Source: JBNLAN01 sp050302175 (GTDB lineage: Bacteria > Pseudomonadota > Zetaproteobacteria > Mariprofundales > Mariprofundaceae). From it: a stretch of DNA of 64,000 nt. Below, one piece after another: positions 8,498 through 16,864 of the stretch. The position numbers and the translations under genes are program-made. The DNA is taken from positions 62,001 through 126,000 of the forward strand of contig JBNLAN010000013.1 in NCBI GenBank assembly GCA_050302175.1, read 5' to 3'. The number at the start of each line of letters is the position of its first letter. Position 1 is the first letter of the stretch. The notes under the pieces were generated by a model. It made no database searches. It saw only the letters and a list, made by a program, of their open reading frames with translations, and had not been told where the DNA came from.

Positions 8498-9031
8498 ATG
8501 AAAAAACTCTCAATTATTTTTGGCTTGCTGGCATTTCTGCTGGGTTCGGTTCCAGCACAGGCTGAAAACTACGAAGGCGTAACCATGTACGCCAAGGTCA
8601 ACATGCATGCTTATAAAAATGGCATCAGGTCGGTGAACTACCATGTCGGAACTCTGATTCCGGTGAATGCCGCAGTAGTCATCAACAGCGTTGACAGCGA
8701 TGAAGTCGAATTCACCGTCAAAGAGACCGGGCAGAAAGTCACCTACGATCACCATAAAAAATCACCATTCAGCGTTGCGCAGTGGATTGAGCGGCAATTC
8801 AGCAAATCCAAAATCAACCTGAATAATTTCTCAAAAAGTGAGCGCAGTGCCATCAAAGATGCAACGCTTGTGAAGGGCATGAGCAAAGATGCGGCGATCA
8901 CCGCCTACGGTTACCCCTCGTTTGAGTTCACACAATCAACGAAAGAAAACTCCTGGACCTACCGTAAATCGCGCTGGAATTCGCTGAAGATCACCTTCAC
9001 AAAAGGAAGAATCAGCGACATTGTAGATTAA
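8498..9031 (+). CDS. Small secreted protein of unknown function
   Basis: 177 aa with a clear signal peptide (MKKLSIIFGLLAFLLG, cleavage after AQA). The mature part has a beta-rich N-terminal half (MYAKVNMHAYKNG, LIPVNAAVVI, EVEFTVKET) and a C-terminal module (MSKDAAITAYGYPS... WTYRKSRWN... TFTKGRI). That module resembles the BamE/SmpA-like pattern of a 'GMSKDxVxxxxGxP' turn followed by a W-Y strand pair. An ATGAGGAGGAG ribosome site precedes it. No family name can be given with confidence. It stands alone, followed by a strong terminator. Confidence 0.7.
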   Translation: MKKLSIIFGLLAFLLGSVPAQAENYEGVTMYAKVNMHAYKNGIRSVNYHVGTLIPVNAAVVINSVDSDEVEFTVKETGQKVTYDHHKKSPFSVAQWIERQFSKSKINLNNFSKSERSAIKDATLVKGMSKDAAITAYGYPSFEFTQSTKENSWTYRKSRWNSLKITFTKGRISDIVD

Positions 9032-9054
9032 TTTTCCGGCTACAGACCATCGAT

Positions 9055-9086
9055 ACGGGCTCCGCTTGCGGGGCCCGTTTTATTTT
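9055..9086 (+). terminator. Rho-independent terminator
   Basis: ACGGGCTCCG-CTTG-CGGGGCCCGT (9055-9078), a 10-bp stem with one G-T pair, followed by TTTATTTT. It ends the secreted-protein gene and reaches the 3' end of the convergent Smr gene. Confidence 0.9.
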
Positions 9087-9607
9087 CAGGCAGCGCGATT
9101 ACGGCGCAGCAGCACCAGACAGGAGCCACCGCCGCTTCCCGGCTTCGGAACCACCGCAAGCACAGCACCCGCGAACTCACCACTCTCCAGCCAGTCGTAA
9201 ACCGCGGCCTTCAATACCGGCTTGTCGTCTTTTGAATGCAGGCCACGCCCATGCACAATGCTCAGCACTCGATAACCGGAAGCCAGTGCTGAAGAAAAAA
9301 ATGCCTGAAGCGCCGCCAGTGATTCGGAACGCGTCATGCCATGCAGATCAATTTCATCATCCGACGACATCCGTCCGCCAGTAAGCTGACGCATACGATC
9401 GGCCGAAATTCCGTTGCTTTTCAGCACCCACGGATCACCTGTACGGTGCGGCGCATCATGTTGATGCTGCGCGGAAACACCACCAGCAAGCGGCTCACTA
9501 TTCTGCCTTGGCAGTGGTGGAGTACGGGGGGCCACCTGCTTTCTGCTCTCGGTTTTAATACGGCGCACACCCTTCATCGCCCGGCCAAACAGATCATCTT
9601 CTGCCAT
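9086..9607 (-). CDS. Smr/MutS2-type endonuclease domain protein
   Basis: 173 aa. The N-terminal 85 residues are polar and probably disordered. The C-terminal Smr domain carries IDLHGMTRSESL (DLHG motif) and VLSIVHGRGLHS (HGxG motif), and ends in a Gly-rich PKPGSGGGSC loop before the last strand. Stand-alone Smr proteins nick nucleic acid, and some rescue ribosomes. It follows gpsA by 4 bases on the same strand and is probably the last gene of the miaB-gpsA operon. Confidence 0.85.
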   Translation of the reverse strand: MAEDDLFGRAMKGVRRIKTESRKQVAPRTPPLPRQNSEPLAGGVSAQHQHDAPHRTGDPWVLKSNGISADRMRQLTGGRMSSDDEIDLHGMTRSESLAALQAFFSSALASGYRVLSIVHGRGLHSKDDKPVLKAAVYDWLESGEFAGAVLAVVPKPGSGGGSCLVLLRRNRAA

Positions 9608-9611
9608 AAAC

Positions 9612-10613
9612 TCAGTATTCCGGTTTATCCGCCGGGCGGGCCATCAGGCGCTCCACTGCAGTGGTTGGATGCAGCCCCTCTTCAATCACGCTGTAGACTG
9701 CGGAGATGATCGGCACCTCGACCTGTTTCTCTTTTGCCAGCAGGTAGGCCGCCTTGGCGGTACGTATGCCCTCCACCACCTGCCCGATTTGCTCACATGC
9801 GGTCTGCATGCTCGTGCCTTGCGCCAGCGCAGCACCCAGACGATGGTTACGAGAAAGTTCACCTGTGCAGGTCAGCACCAAATCTCCTAATCCTGCCAAT
9901 CCGCTCAGAGTTTCGTGCCTACCACCACAAGCTTCCGCCAGACGCGACATCTCCGCAATGCCGCGAGTAATCAATGCGGCAATGGCGTTGTGCCCAAGCT
10001 GCAAGCCATCGGAAATACCTGCTGCCAGCGCAATCACATTTTTCAGGGCGCCACCCATGGCCACGCCGACAATATCAGTGCTGGTATAGACGCGGAAACT
10101 GGTATCATCGAAAAAGGCAGCCGCATCGGCAGCCGCGGCTTCGGTATGGGCCGCCATCACAATCGCGGTCGGTTTGGCTTGCGCTACTTCCTGCGCAAAT
10201 GAAGGGCCGGAAAGCAGCGCCACCCGCTCACGGCCGACGCTACGCGCAACCATCTCATCGGCGCGCTCCAGTGTTTCCGGATGCAACCCCTTGCTGGCAA
10301 TCATCACCATGCCCCGGCTCGCGCCCGCAAGTTGCGGCATGATGCCCTCGGCCGCAGCACATGGCAGCGCCAACACCGATGCCTCACTCTCCTGAAAGGC
10401 ATGATCCAGGTCAGCGGTGACCTGCAGACTTTGCGGAAACTCTATGTCCGGAAGATAGACGCTATTTTGGCGCGCCTGCTGCATGGCGACAGCTTTCTCT
10501 TCATTGCGCGCCACCAGAAACACCTTGCGTCCGTGCCGGGATAGCACCATAGCCAGTGCCGTCCCCCAGGAACCGGCACCGATCACGCATACAGGTCGAT
10601 TGTGGTCACTCAT
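9612..10613 (-). CDS. gpsA: Glycerol-3-phosphate dehydrogenase [NAD(P)+]
   Basis: 333 aa. N-terminal dinucleotide fold VCVIGAGSWGTALA (residues 8-21), catalytic Lys in MGGALKNVIALAAGI, and the C-terminal helical domain with LAGLGDLVLTCTG. It makes sn-glycerol-3-phosphate from dihydroxyacetone phosphate for phospholipid synthesis. The ATG at 10613 overlaps the lnt stop as ATGA, pointing to translational coupling. An upstream in-frame start at 10637 would lie inside lnt and is less likely. Confidence 0.95.
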   Translation of the reverse strand: MSDHNRPVCVIGAGSWGTALAMVLSRHGRKVFLVARNEEKAVAMQQARQNSVYLPDIEFPQSLQVTADLDHAFQESEASVLALPCAAAEGIMPQLAGASRGMVMIASKGLHPETLERADEMVARSVGRERVALLSGPSFAQEVAQAKPTAIVMAAHTEAAAADAAAFFDDTSFRVYTSTDIVGVAMGGALKNVIALAAGISDGLQLGHNAIAALITRGIAEMSRLAEACGGRHETLSGLAGLGDLVLTCTGELSRNHRLGAALAQGTSMQTACEQIGQVVEGIRTAKAAYLLAKEKQVEVPIISAVYSVIEEGLHPTTAVERLMARPADKPEY

Positions 10614-12097
10614 AACCGCCTCCGAAAATGATACCAATACGTGACAAGTATGGCGGGGAGCAGCAAAAAGAGTAGCAACATATCACCTTGGCGCTGATAG
10701 GGGGTAATGACATCCGAACTCCGGAATACACCGAGCACTGCGCCTTGTGTCCACCACGGGATGCTGGCAGTGATGTGGCCATCCGGGGCAATAATGGCCG
10801 AAACGCCCGTGTTGGCAGCGCGCAAGACAAAACGCCCGGTTTCGACCGCGCGCATACGCACCGATTGCAGATGCTGCCAGCTGGCCGGAGAGGTGTCGTA
10901 CCAGGCATCGTTGGTGACATTCACCAGCACCTGCGCACCTTCTTCCACCCGCGCCCGAGCCTCTTCGGGGAAAATGGCCTCATAGCAGATCAGCGCCCCG
11001 AATGTGATTCCGTTATTTTTCAGCATCGCACCGCCTTGCGCAGGCCTGAAATCAGCAATATTGGGAGCCAGCATATGAACAAAGGGGATCCACTCCGGTA
11101 CATATTCGCCAAAGGGCACCAGATGCTGCTTGCCAACAAACCCCTGCTCGCGACCATTCACGTACAAGAACAGACCATTTTGCGCCACTCTGCCACTTTG
11201 CAGCTGTAGCCCGCCGAACAACAACGGCGTTTCCCAGCCCCGGGCCTGCTCGGAAAGCCAGGCATCCCAGCCGGGGGCCTCGGAAAGAAAAAACGGGACC
11301 GCAGCCTCAGGCCAAACGATCACATCAGCCTGAGGAGCCGCTTTTGCAGAGAGCTGTGCATAGCGAAACATCGTCGCTTTGAGAAAGGCGGCATCCCACT
11401 TCTTGTCCTGTGGAATATTGCCTTGAATCAGTGCCGCACGCTGCTCCTTGCCTTCAGCCATATAGGGCTGCGGTGCAAGCCAGAAGCAGGCCAGCGCCAG
11501 CAACAACCCGGCAGCGCCTTCCCGCCGATGCATGGGGTGCAGTAAAAAAACCAGCGACACTGCCAGCAGTGCGGGCAACAGTGCCAATCCATACACACCG
11601 ACTTCAGCCGCCCAGCCAACGGCATGCGTATCCACCGCCAGATTACCAAGCGTCGTCCACGGCAGCCCGGTCAGCAAATGTCCACGTAACCACTCAATCG
11701 CCACCGCCAGCACCGGAAACATCACCATCAATCCGACGCCATCCCCGGCACACTTCACGGCCAGCCATCCCCAGATTGCGGGAAGCAGGGCCAGAAAGGC
11801 GCCAAGGAGCACTACCGCGAACAACGCCAGCGGCCATGACACCGGCCCGTAAGTGTGAAACGTCTCAACCAGCCACCACGCCCCAAATCCGAACCAGCCA
11901 AAACCGAACATGAAACTGGTTTTAAAGGCATGTTCCCGGTTTAACAGAGCAACCCAACCAGCCAGCGCCAGAATCGCCAGCCACTTATAGTCGTAAGGGG
12001 AAAAAGCAAACGGCATGGCTGCACCCAGCGCCAGCGCCAGGGCAAGTCTTTCCCACGGTGTTGCTGGGGAGCGCCTAGTCAACCTGTGGCTGAACAT
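10610..12097 (-). CDS. lnt: Apolipoprotein N-acyltransferase
   Basis: 495 aa inner-membrane enzyme that adds the third acyl chain to lipoproteins. About seven hydrophobic helices fill residues 15-210, followed by a nitrilase-like periplasmic domain. The catalytic triad is Glu in VWPEAAVPF, Lys in VGKQHLVPFGEY and Cys in GALICYEAIFPEEA, then a final C-terminal membrane helix (LLFLLLPAILVTYWY). The start overlaps the corC 3' end by 23 bases. The order corC-lnt matches many proteobacteria. Confidence 0.95.
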   Translation of the reverse strand: MFSHRLTRRSPATPWERLALALALGAAMPFAFSPYDYKWLAILALAGWVALLNREHAFKTSFMFGFGWFGFGAWWLVETFHTYGPVSWPLALFAVVLLGAFLALLPAIWGWLAVKCAGDGVGLMVMFPVLAVAIEWLRGHLLTGLPWTTLGNLAVDTHAVGWAAEVGVYGLALLPALLAVSLVFLLHPMHRREGAAGLLLALACFWLAPQPYMAEGKEQRAALIQGNIPQDKKWDAAFLKATMFRYAQLSAKAAPQADVIVWPEAAVPFFLSEAPGWDAWLSEQARGWETPLLFGGLQLQSGRVAQNGLFLYVNGREQGFVGKQHLVPFGEYVPEWIPFVHMLAPNIADFRPAQGGAMLKNNGITFGALICYEAIFPEEARARVEEGAQVLVNVTNDAWYDTSPASWQHLQSVRMRAVETGRFVLRAANTGVSAIIAPDGHITASIPWWTQGAVLGVFRSSDVITPYQRQGDMLLLFLLLPAILVTYWYHFRRRL

Positions 12098-12902
12098 CGC
12101 CTAAATCGATACGCACCTTGGTCACCCGACGTGGATCAGCCTCGATCACCTGCATCGGCAACCCCGCAACTTCGAGGGATTCTCCCTTGGCAGGGATTCT
12201 GCCAAGATGGTTGGTTATCAGGCCTGCCAGCGTATCATACTCCCCCTTGGGCAGACTTACTTTCAGCAAATCCTCGAAATCTTCGACATGCATGCGGGCC
12301 TCGATCAGGTAGCGGCCATCCCCCAGATCCTCGTACTCTTCATTCGCGCTCTCCTCCACATGCTCATCCAGTGAGCCCATGATCTCGGAAAGCAGATCGG
12401 TCAGCGTCACCAGCCCTGCCGTACCACCATACTCATCAAGCACAACAGCCAGATGCTTCCCCTCCTGTTTCATGTTTACCAGCAGCCCCAGTACCTGCTG
12501 CTGCTCCTGCACTTTCAGGCAGGGGCGGAGCAAAGTCTTGAGTGAAAAGGCCTCACCATTGGTGCGCGCCTTAAAAATATCCCACACATGCACCACACCC
12601 TCCACATGGTCGAGATCATCCTGAATCACCAGCATGCGGGAAACGTCGCTTTTCACAAAAGCCTTCTCCACATCATCCAACCCCGCATTCACAGACACCG
12701 CACGTATCTCGGAACGCGGCACCATCAGTTCACGTACACGGGTATCGTGAAACTCGGCCATGTTTTCCAGCATACGGCGCTGCTCTTCCGACAAGATGGC
12801 ATCGGCATTGCCGATCAGATCGAGCATTTCCGCCATGTCCTGCCCCGGACGCAAATACTCCAGCAACCACCTGCGCACTCTCTGTTTCCAGGAATCAAAC
12901 AC
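12075..12902 (-). CDS. corC: CorC/HlyC-family CBS domain protein (YbeX-like)
   Basis: 275 aa. Two CBS domains fill about residues 65-185 (ELMVPRSEIRAVSV, VHVWDIFKA; AVVLDEYGGTAGLVTLTDLL). They are followed by a CorC_HlyC domain (EYDTLAGLITNHLGRIP) that folds like the transporter-associated module. There is no membrane part, as in YbeX. The family is linked to magnesium/cobalt efflux and to ribosome homeostasis next to ybeY. It overlaps ybeY by 8 bases upstream and lnt by 23 bases downstream. Confidence 0.92.
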   Translation of the reverse strand: MFDSWKQRVRRWLLEYLRPGQDMAEMLDLIGNADAILSEEQRRMLENMAEFHDTRVRELMVPRSEIRAVSVNAGLDDVEKAFVKSDVSRMLVIQDDLDHVEGVVHVWDIFKARTNGEAFSLKTLLRPCLKVQEQQQVLGLLVNMKQEGKHLAVVLDEYGGTAGLVTLTDLLSEIMGSLDEHVEESANEEYEDLGDGRYLIEARMHVEDFEDLLKVSLPKGEYDTLAGLITNHLGRIPAKGESLEVAGLPMQVIEADPRRVTKVRIDLGDVQPQVD

Positions 12903-13386
12903 CTTCCGCTCCTTTCGCTATTTCAACCTGTTTTTCATATGGGGCGTGCAACCCGAGCCTCTGCATTGCGTTACTCTCAGCCGCCTGCATCACTTCAGCT
13001 TCATCCTCTTTCATATGATCGTAGCCCAGCAAATGCAGGGTGCCGTGCACAATCAGGTGCAGCGTATGCTGTGCCATCCCCAACCCGAGCCTCTCCGCTT
13101 CATGCGCCGTGTATGGAACTGCAATCACAATATCACCGAGGCTTTCATTGGAATCATAGTCCGGGCCATCCTGCATTGGAAAAGAGAGCACATCGGTCGG
13201 CTTGTCGAGCCCTCGCCACTGCTGGTTCAATCGGTGCACTTCCGCATCGTCACAAAAACGGATACAGAGCTCGATCTTGCCGGGCAAGCCCGCCTCACGA
13301 CAAGCTGCTGCAACCGCTTCCTCGATTTTTTCAACCTCGGGTAATTGCGACGCATCCACATCGTCATCGAACAAAATATCGATCAT
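12895..13386 (-). CDS. ybeY: Endoribonuclease YbeY (rRNA maturation factor)
   Basis: 163 aa single-domain zinc RNase. The H3xH5xH site is seen in HLIVHGTLHLLGYDH, and LNQQWRGLDKPTDVLSFP is the conserved strand-turn. It matures 16S rRNA and takes part in ribosome quality control. The start overlaps the phoL stop by 4 bases and the end overlaps corC. Confidence 0.95.
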   Translation of the reverse strand: MIDILFDDDVDASQLPEVEKIEEAVAAACREAGLPGKIELCIRFCDDAEVHRLNQQWRGLDKPTDVLSFPMQDGPDYDSNESLGDIVIAVPYTAHEAERLGLGMAQHTLHLIVHGTLHLLGYDHMKEDEAEVMQAAESNAMQRLGLHAPYEKQVEIAKGAEGV

Positions 13387-14387
13387 TTTTTTGAAGGTTT
13401 CCCCACCTTTTCGGAACGTTCATAGGCCGAAACAATACTTTCGACCAGACGATGGCGCACCACATCTTTGCCAGTGAGGCGGCAAATGGCGATATCACTC
13501 ACCTCATGCAGCACCTTCAAAGCATGCGACAGGCCGCTCGGTTGATGCTGAGGCAAATCAATCTGCGTAATATCACCGGTTACCACCATTTTTGAGGAGA
13601 AGCCAAGGCGAGTAAGAAACATCTTCATCTGTTCGCGCGTGGTGTTTTGCGCTTCATCAAGAATCACAAACGCATCATTGAGCGTGCGACCCCGCATATA
13701 GGCCAGCGGCGCAATTTCGATGCGTCCGGCTTCCATCAGCGCTGTCATTTTCTCAAGACCCAACATATCGGTCAAAGCATCGAACAGCGGCCTTAAATAT
13801 GGGTCGACTTTCTGCTGCAGATCACCGGGCAAAAAGCCGAGCCGTTCGCCGGCTTCAACCGCCGGGCGGGTGAGTATGATGCGCTCAACCTGATGACTTT
13901 GCAGCGCGACCACCGCAGCAGCCACGGCCAGATAGGTTTTACCGCAACCCGCCGGCCCCACGGCCAGAGTGAGTACATTTTCCGAAATGGCATGCAAATA
14001 ATGTCGCTGATTGGCGGTCTTACCCTGCACCTGCCGGCGACCCGCAACCAGAACCCCGGATCCTTTTCCGGCTATATGCTCAGGATCTCCGGCTTCATTA
14101 GCTTCCTGTCGGTCCGATTCTCGCAACAGACTTTCAACATCCATGCTGCCAATGTCGCCTTTTTGCGCCATCGACGCAAGTTTACGCAAGGCGTACATGC
14201 CTGCTTCGGCGCGTTCGCCCTCAATTTCCCAATGCCCAGGCAAACCGAAAATCCGCACATCATATACCGCTTCGATACGCCGCAGATGCGCATCATCCGC
14301 ACCGCATATCCGTTGCAGTACAGCCGGTTCGGCATCTTCCAGCATTAACATGGCATGTTTGGAGCCCGACTTATTCGGCAACAACAA
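13383..14387 (-). CDS. phoL: PhoH family ATPase (PhoL/YbeZ)
   Basis: 334 aa. An N-terminal KH-like region is followed by a P-loop ATPase with Walker A VGPAGCGKTYLAVAAAV, DRIILTRPAVEAGE-like PRPAVE motif (ILTRPAVEAGERLG), Walker B AFVILDEAQN and the GDITQIDLP motif. It partners with YbeY in RNA metabolism. The start overlaps the miaB end by 17 bases. The C-terminus is a short basic tail (SEKVGKPSKK). Confidence 0.93.
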   Translation of the reverse strand: MLLPNKSGSKHAMLMLEDAEPAVLQRICGADDAHLRRIEAVYDVRIFGLPGHWEIEGERAEAGMYALRKLASMAQKGDIGSMDVESLLRESDRQEANEAGDPEHIAGKGSGVLVAGRRQVQGKTANQRHYLHAISENVLTLAVGPAGCGKTYLAVAAAVVALQSHQVERIILTRPAVEAGERLGFLPGDLQQKVDPYLRPLFDALTDMLGLEKMTALMEAGRIEIAPLAYMRGRTLNDAFVILDEAQNTTREQMKMFLTRLGFSSKMVVTGDITQIDLPQHQPSGLSHALKVLHEVSDIAICRLTGKDVVRHRLVESIVSAYERSEKVGKPSKK

Positions 14388-15696
14388 ACTCCCCGCGCAA
14401 TGATTGCCCGTAGGCCTCGGTAATGCGCACCGGCACCACTTGACCGATCAGGCGTGGCTGGCCTTTAAAGTGTACAATTCTGAAATCGGCACTGCGCCCC
14501 TGCATATCAGCAGGGCTTCGCCCGGCCTTCTCCACCAGCACCTCAATCGTTTTTCCAAGCTGTGCCTGCATGGATGTGGCAGTCTGCGCACGTGTCAGTT
14601 CCAGCAAACGCTGCAGCCGCTCATCCTTAACCGCTTCCGGCACCGAATCCTCCACCTTGGCAGCTGGCGTACCGGGGCGCGGCGAATATTTGAAACAGAA
14701 TGCAGAATCATAATGCACTTCGCGCACCAGACTCAGGGTCTCTTCAAACTCCTCATCCGTTTCACCGGGATAGCCAACAATAAAATCGGAGGAAAATGCG
14801 AGCTTAGGACAAACCGCGCGCAAATCACGAATGGTTTGCAGATACTGCTCGCGGTTATGCCCGCGGTGCATCGCCTTGAGGATTCGATCCGAGCCGGTTT
14901 GTACCGGCAAGTGCAAATAGGGCATCAGTTGCGGGATTTCGGCAAATGCCTCGATCATGCCAGGCGTTACATCAATCGGATGGCTGGTCATGTAGCGCAG
15001 GCGCTTCAATCCATCCAGTGCCGCCACCGCATAGAGCAGCATGGCAAAATCCCACTCCTCATCACCCGGGCCAGTACCCACATAGGCATTGACGTTCTGC
15101 CCAAGCAGATTGATTTCCACAATCCCCCTGGCGATCAGCTCACGGCACTCATCGAGGATATCCCCAACCGGACGGGATATTTCCGGACCGCGCGTATAGG
15201 GCACCACGCAAAAGGTGCAGAACTTGTCGCATCCCTCCATGATTGTGACGCTCCCTGAAACGCCATGTGCCGCATGTTTCGGCAGATGATCGAACTTCTC
15301 GATCTCCGGCATATCGGTGGCAACCAAATTCACGCGGCCGCGCCGAATCTCCTTCACCAGATCCGGCAGGCGATGATAGGTCTGCGGACCAAACACGATA
15401 TCGACATACGGAGCCCGCTTCTGAATACGATCACCCTCCTGCTGCCCCACACAACCGCCAACACCAATAATAATGTCGGGGCGCTGATCCTTAAGCGGAC
15501 GATAGCGTCCCAGTTCGGAATAGACCTTCTCTTCAGCTTTCTCACGCACCGAGCAGGTATTCATCAGAATCACATCGGCATCCTCAGGCGTGCCGACCAG
15601 CTTCAGCCCATAGGCCTCCTGCATCAATTCCGCCATGCGCTCCGAATCATATTCGTTCATCTGGCAGCCGTAGGTTTTAATATAGAGAGTGTCCAG
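14371..15696 (-). CDS. miaB: tRNA-2-methylthio-N6-dimethylallyladenosine synthase (CTG start)
   Basis: 441 aa radical-SAM methylthiotransferase acting on A37 of tRNAs. The UPF0004 domain needs three cluster cysteines: Cys11 in KTYGCQMNEYDS, MNTCSVREKAEEK, and GGCVGQQEG. The radical-SAM site is CDKFCTFCVVPYTRG, followed by a C-terminal TRAM domain. The first ATG (15660) falls after Cys11 and would destroy the cluster site. The only upstream initiator with a ribosome site is CTG 15694-15696, 7 bases after AAGGA, giving the usual DTLYIKTYGCQMN start. An in-frame stop closes the frame a little further up. It heads the miaB-phoL-ybeY-corC-lnt-gpsA block. Confidence 0.92.
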   Translation of the reverse strand: MDTLYIKTYGCQMNEYDSERMAELMQEAYGLKLVGTPEDADVILMNTCSVREKAEEKVYSELGRYRPLKDQRPDIIIGVGGCVGQQEGDRIQKRAPYVDIVFGPQTYHRLPDLVKEIRRGRVNLVATDMPEIEKFDHLPKHAAHGVSGSVTIMEGCDKFCTFCVVPYTRGPEISRPVGDILDECRELIARGIVEINLLGQNVNAYVGTGPGDEEWDFAMLLYAVAALDGLKRLRYMTSHPIDVTPGMIEAFAEIPQLMPYLHLPVQTGSDRILKAMHRGHNREQYLQTIRDLRAVCPKLAFSSDFIVGYPGETDEEFEETLSLVREVHYDSAFCFKYSPRPGTPAAKVEDSVPEAVKDERLQRLLELTRAQTATSMQAQLGKTIEVLVEKAGRSPADMQGRSADFRIVHFKGQPRLIGQVVPVRITEAYGQSLRGEFVVAE

Positions 15697-15703
15697 AAGG
15701 TTT

Positions 15704-15708
15704 TCCTT
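15704..15708 (-). promoter_or_regulatory. Ribosome binding site for the CTG start of miaB
   Basis: AAGGA on the minus strand, 7 bases before CTG. This is the evidence for a non-ATG start that retains the first cluster cysteine. Confidence 0.6.
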
Positions 15709-15805
15709 GTACCAAAGTGTGGACGCACAATGCTAAGGAGCATCGACCCTTCATGGCAAGCAGTGGTGGCTTTTACCTGGCGTTTGACGTGGAAATGATC
15801 GCCCT

Positions 15806-16246
15806 TTAGCGAATTTTGTAATTGCGCTCCAGATCGCGCTTGATATCGCGCTCTTTCATGGTTTGCCGCTTATCGTAAAGCTTCTTACCGCGCGCAAGGC
15901 CAACCTCGATCTTGGCGTAGCGGCGCTCATTAAAAAAGATTTTCAGTGGCACCAGCGCCAACCCCTTCTCGCGCAATTTACCATTTAGATAATTGATCTC
16001 TTTTTTATGCAGCAGCAACTGGCGTGAGCGATTGGGCTCTGTATTTTGCTGGGCTGCCGGTTTGTAGGGGCTAATATGGCAGCCAATCAAAAGCACCTTC
16101 CCGTTGCGAATAATGCAATGCGCTTCGGTCAGGTTCGCCTGCCCGGCACGCAACGATTTCACCTCCGCCCCGGTCAGCATAATACCGGCTTCGAATGTTT
16201 CCAAAATATGATATTCATGCCGCGCACTGCGATTGACGATGCTCAT
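15806..16246 (-). CDS. smpB: SsrA-binding protein
   Basis: 146 aa, full length for SmpB. The beta-barrel core shows EYHILETFEAGIMLTGAEVKSLR, and GKLREKGLALVPLKIFF and GLARGKKLYDKRQTMKERD are family signatures. The C-terminal basic tail (DLERNYKIR) mimics mRNA in the ribosome during trans-translation. It is upstream of miaB on the same strand with a 109-base gap. No tmRNA gene was seen in the window. Confidence 0.95.
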   Translation of the reverse strand: MSIVNRSARHEYHILETFEAGIMLTGAEVKSLRAGQANLTEAHCIIRNGKVLLIGCHISPYKPAAQQNTEPNRSRQLLLHKKEINYLNGKLREKGLALVPLKIFFNERRYAKIEVGLARGKKLYDKRQTMKERDIKRDLERNYKIR

Positions 16247-16287
16247 GCGAGCGAATGCTAAAGAGAGAACCCGGCTGCGTCAGTAAC

Positions 16288-16318
16288 AAAAAAGGCGGCC
16301 CGAAGGCCGCCTTTTTTT
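16288..16318. terminator. Hairpin terminator, copy 1 (after the short cytochrome)
   Basis: GGCGGCC-CGAA-GGCCGCC flanked by an A-run and a T-run, so it can stop transcription both ways. It lies 16 bases after the cytochrome stop and upstream of smpB. The same hairpin recurs twice more. Confidence 0.9.
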
Positions 16319-16333
16319 CATTCACTTCAAAGC

Positions 16334-16684
16334 TTATTTCGCCTTTTTCAGGAATTCGATCATCTTGTCGGCTTTTTTACCAGTCAGCTTCTGCTCAGGC
16401 ATATAGGTATCCGGAACCACTGCTGGGGCATTATCAATCCACTTACGCAGAGTTGCTTCGTCCCAGGTCAGGCCAGAGTTCTTCAGCTCATCACTGTACT
16501 CAAAGCCTTCTACGGTACCAGCCTTGCGACCAAACACACCAAACAGGCTTGGGCCGGTTTTGTTTTCACCCTTGTTGAATGAATGGCAAGACTCGCACTG
16601 TTTTTCAATGCCAGCATGGGCAGTAGTTGCCATACCACCGACTACAAATGCAGCTGCTGCTGCAATCATCAGAACCTTCTTCAT
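16334..16684 (-). CDS. Periplasmic cytochrome c, class I (short paralog)
   Basis: 116 aa. Signal peptide MKKVLMIAAAAAFVVGG, cleavage after AHA. Heme site CESCH at residues 30-34, GPSLFGVFGRKAG, and probable axial Met in YMPEQKLTG. ATG 16684 is chosen for its AAGGTGG site; an upstream in-frame codon at 16705 lacks one. It is the last of three paralogs and lacks the linker and coiled coil of the other two, ending at EFLKKAK. Role: soluble one-electron carrier, for example towards a terminal oxidase. Confidence 0.9.
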   Translation of the reverse strand: MKKVLMIAAAAAFVVGGMATTAHAGIEKQCESCHSFNKGENKTGPSLFGVFGRKAGTVEGFEYSDELKNSGLTWDEATLRKWIDNAPAVVPDTYMPEQKLTGKKADKMIEFLKKAK

Positions 16685-16814
16685 AAGTAACCACCTTATA
16701 TTCAATTTAGCGGGGCTATTATCCCTGTTTTTTCTACATGGTCAATCGGACTTCTTATTCGCAAAACAGGGAGAGCTTGCCCCTGTCATATAAGCGTTCA
16801 ATCCTGCAACGATC

Positions 16815-16845
16815 AAATAAAAAAGGCGGCCCGAAGGCCGCCTTT
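16815..16845 (-). terminator. Hairpin terminator, copy 2
   Basis: Identical 18-base hairpin core GGCGGCC-CGAA-GGCCGCC at 16825-16842, with an A-run (16815-16824) that gives U-rich RNA on the minus strand. It lies just downstream of the second cytochrome. Confidence 0.88.
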
Positions 16846-16864
16846 CAAGTCACTCAAAAGCAAT

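Noticed and set aside
15660..15660. ATG 15660 as the miaB start
   Set aside because: It would drop the conserved first cluster cysteine; CTG 15696 has a good ribosome site and restores the usual N-terminus.
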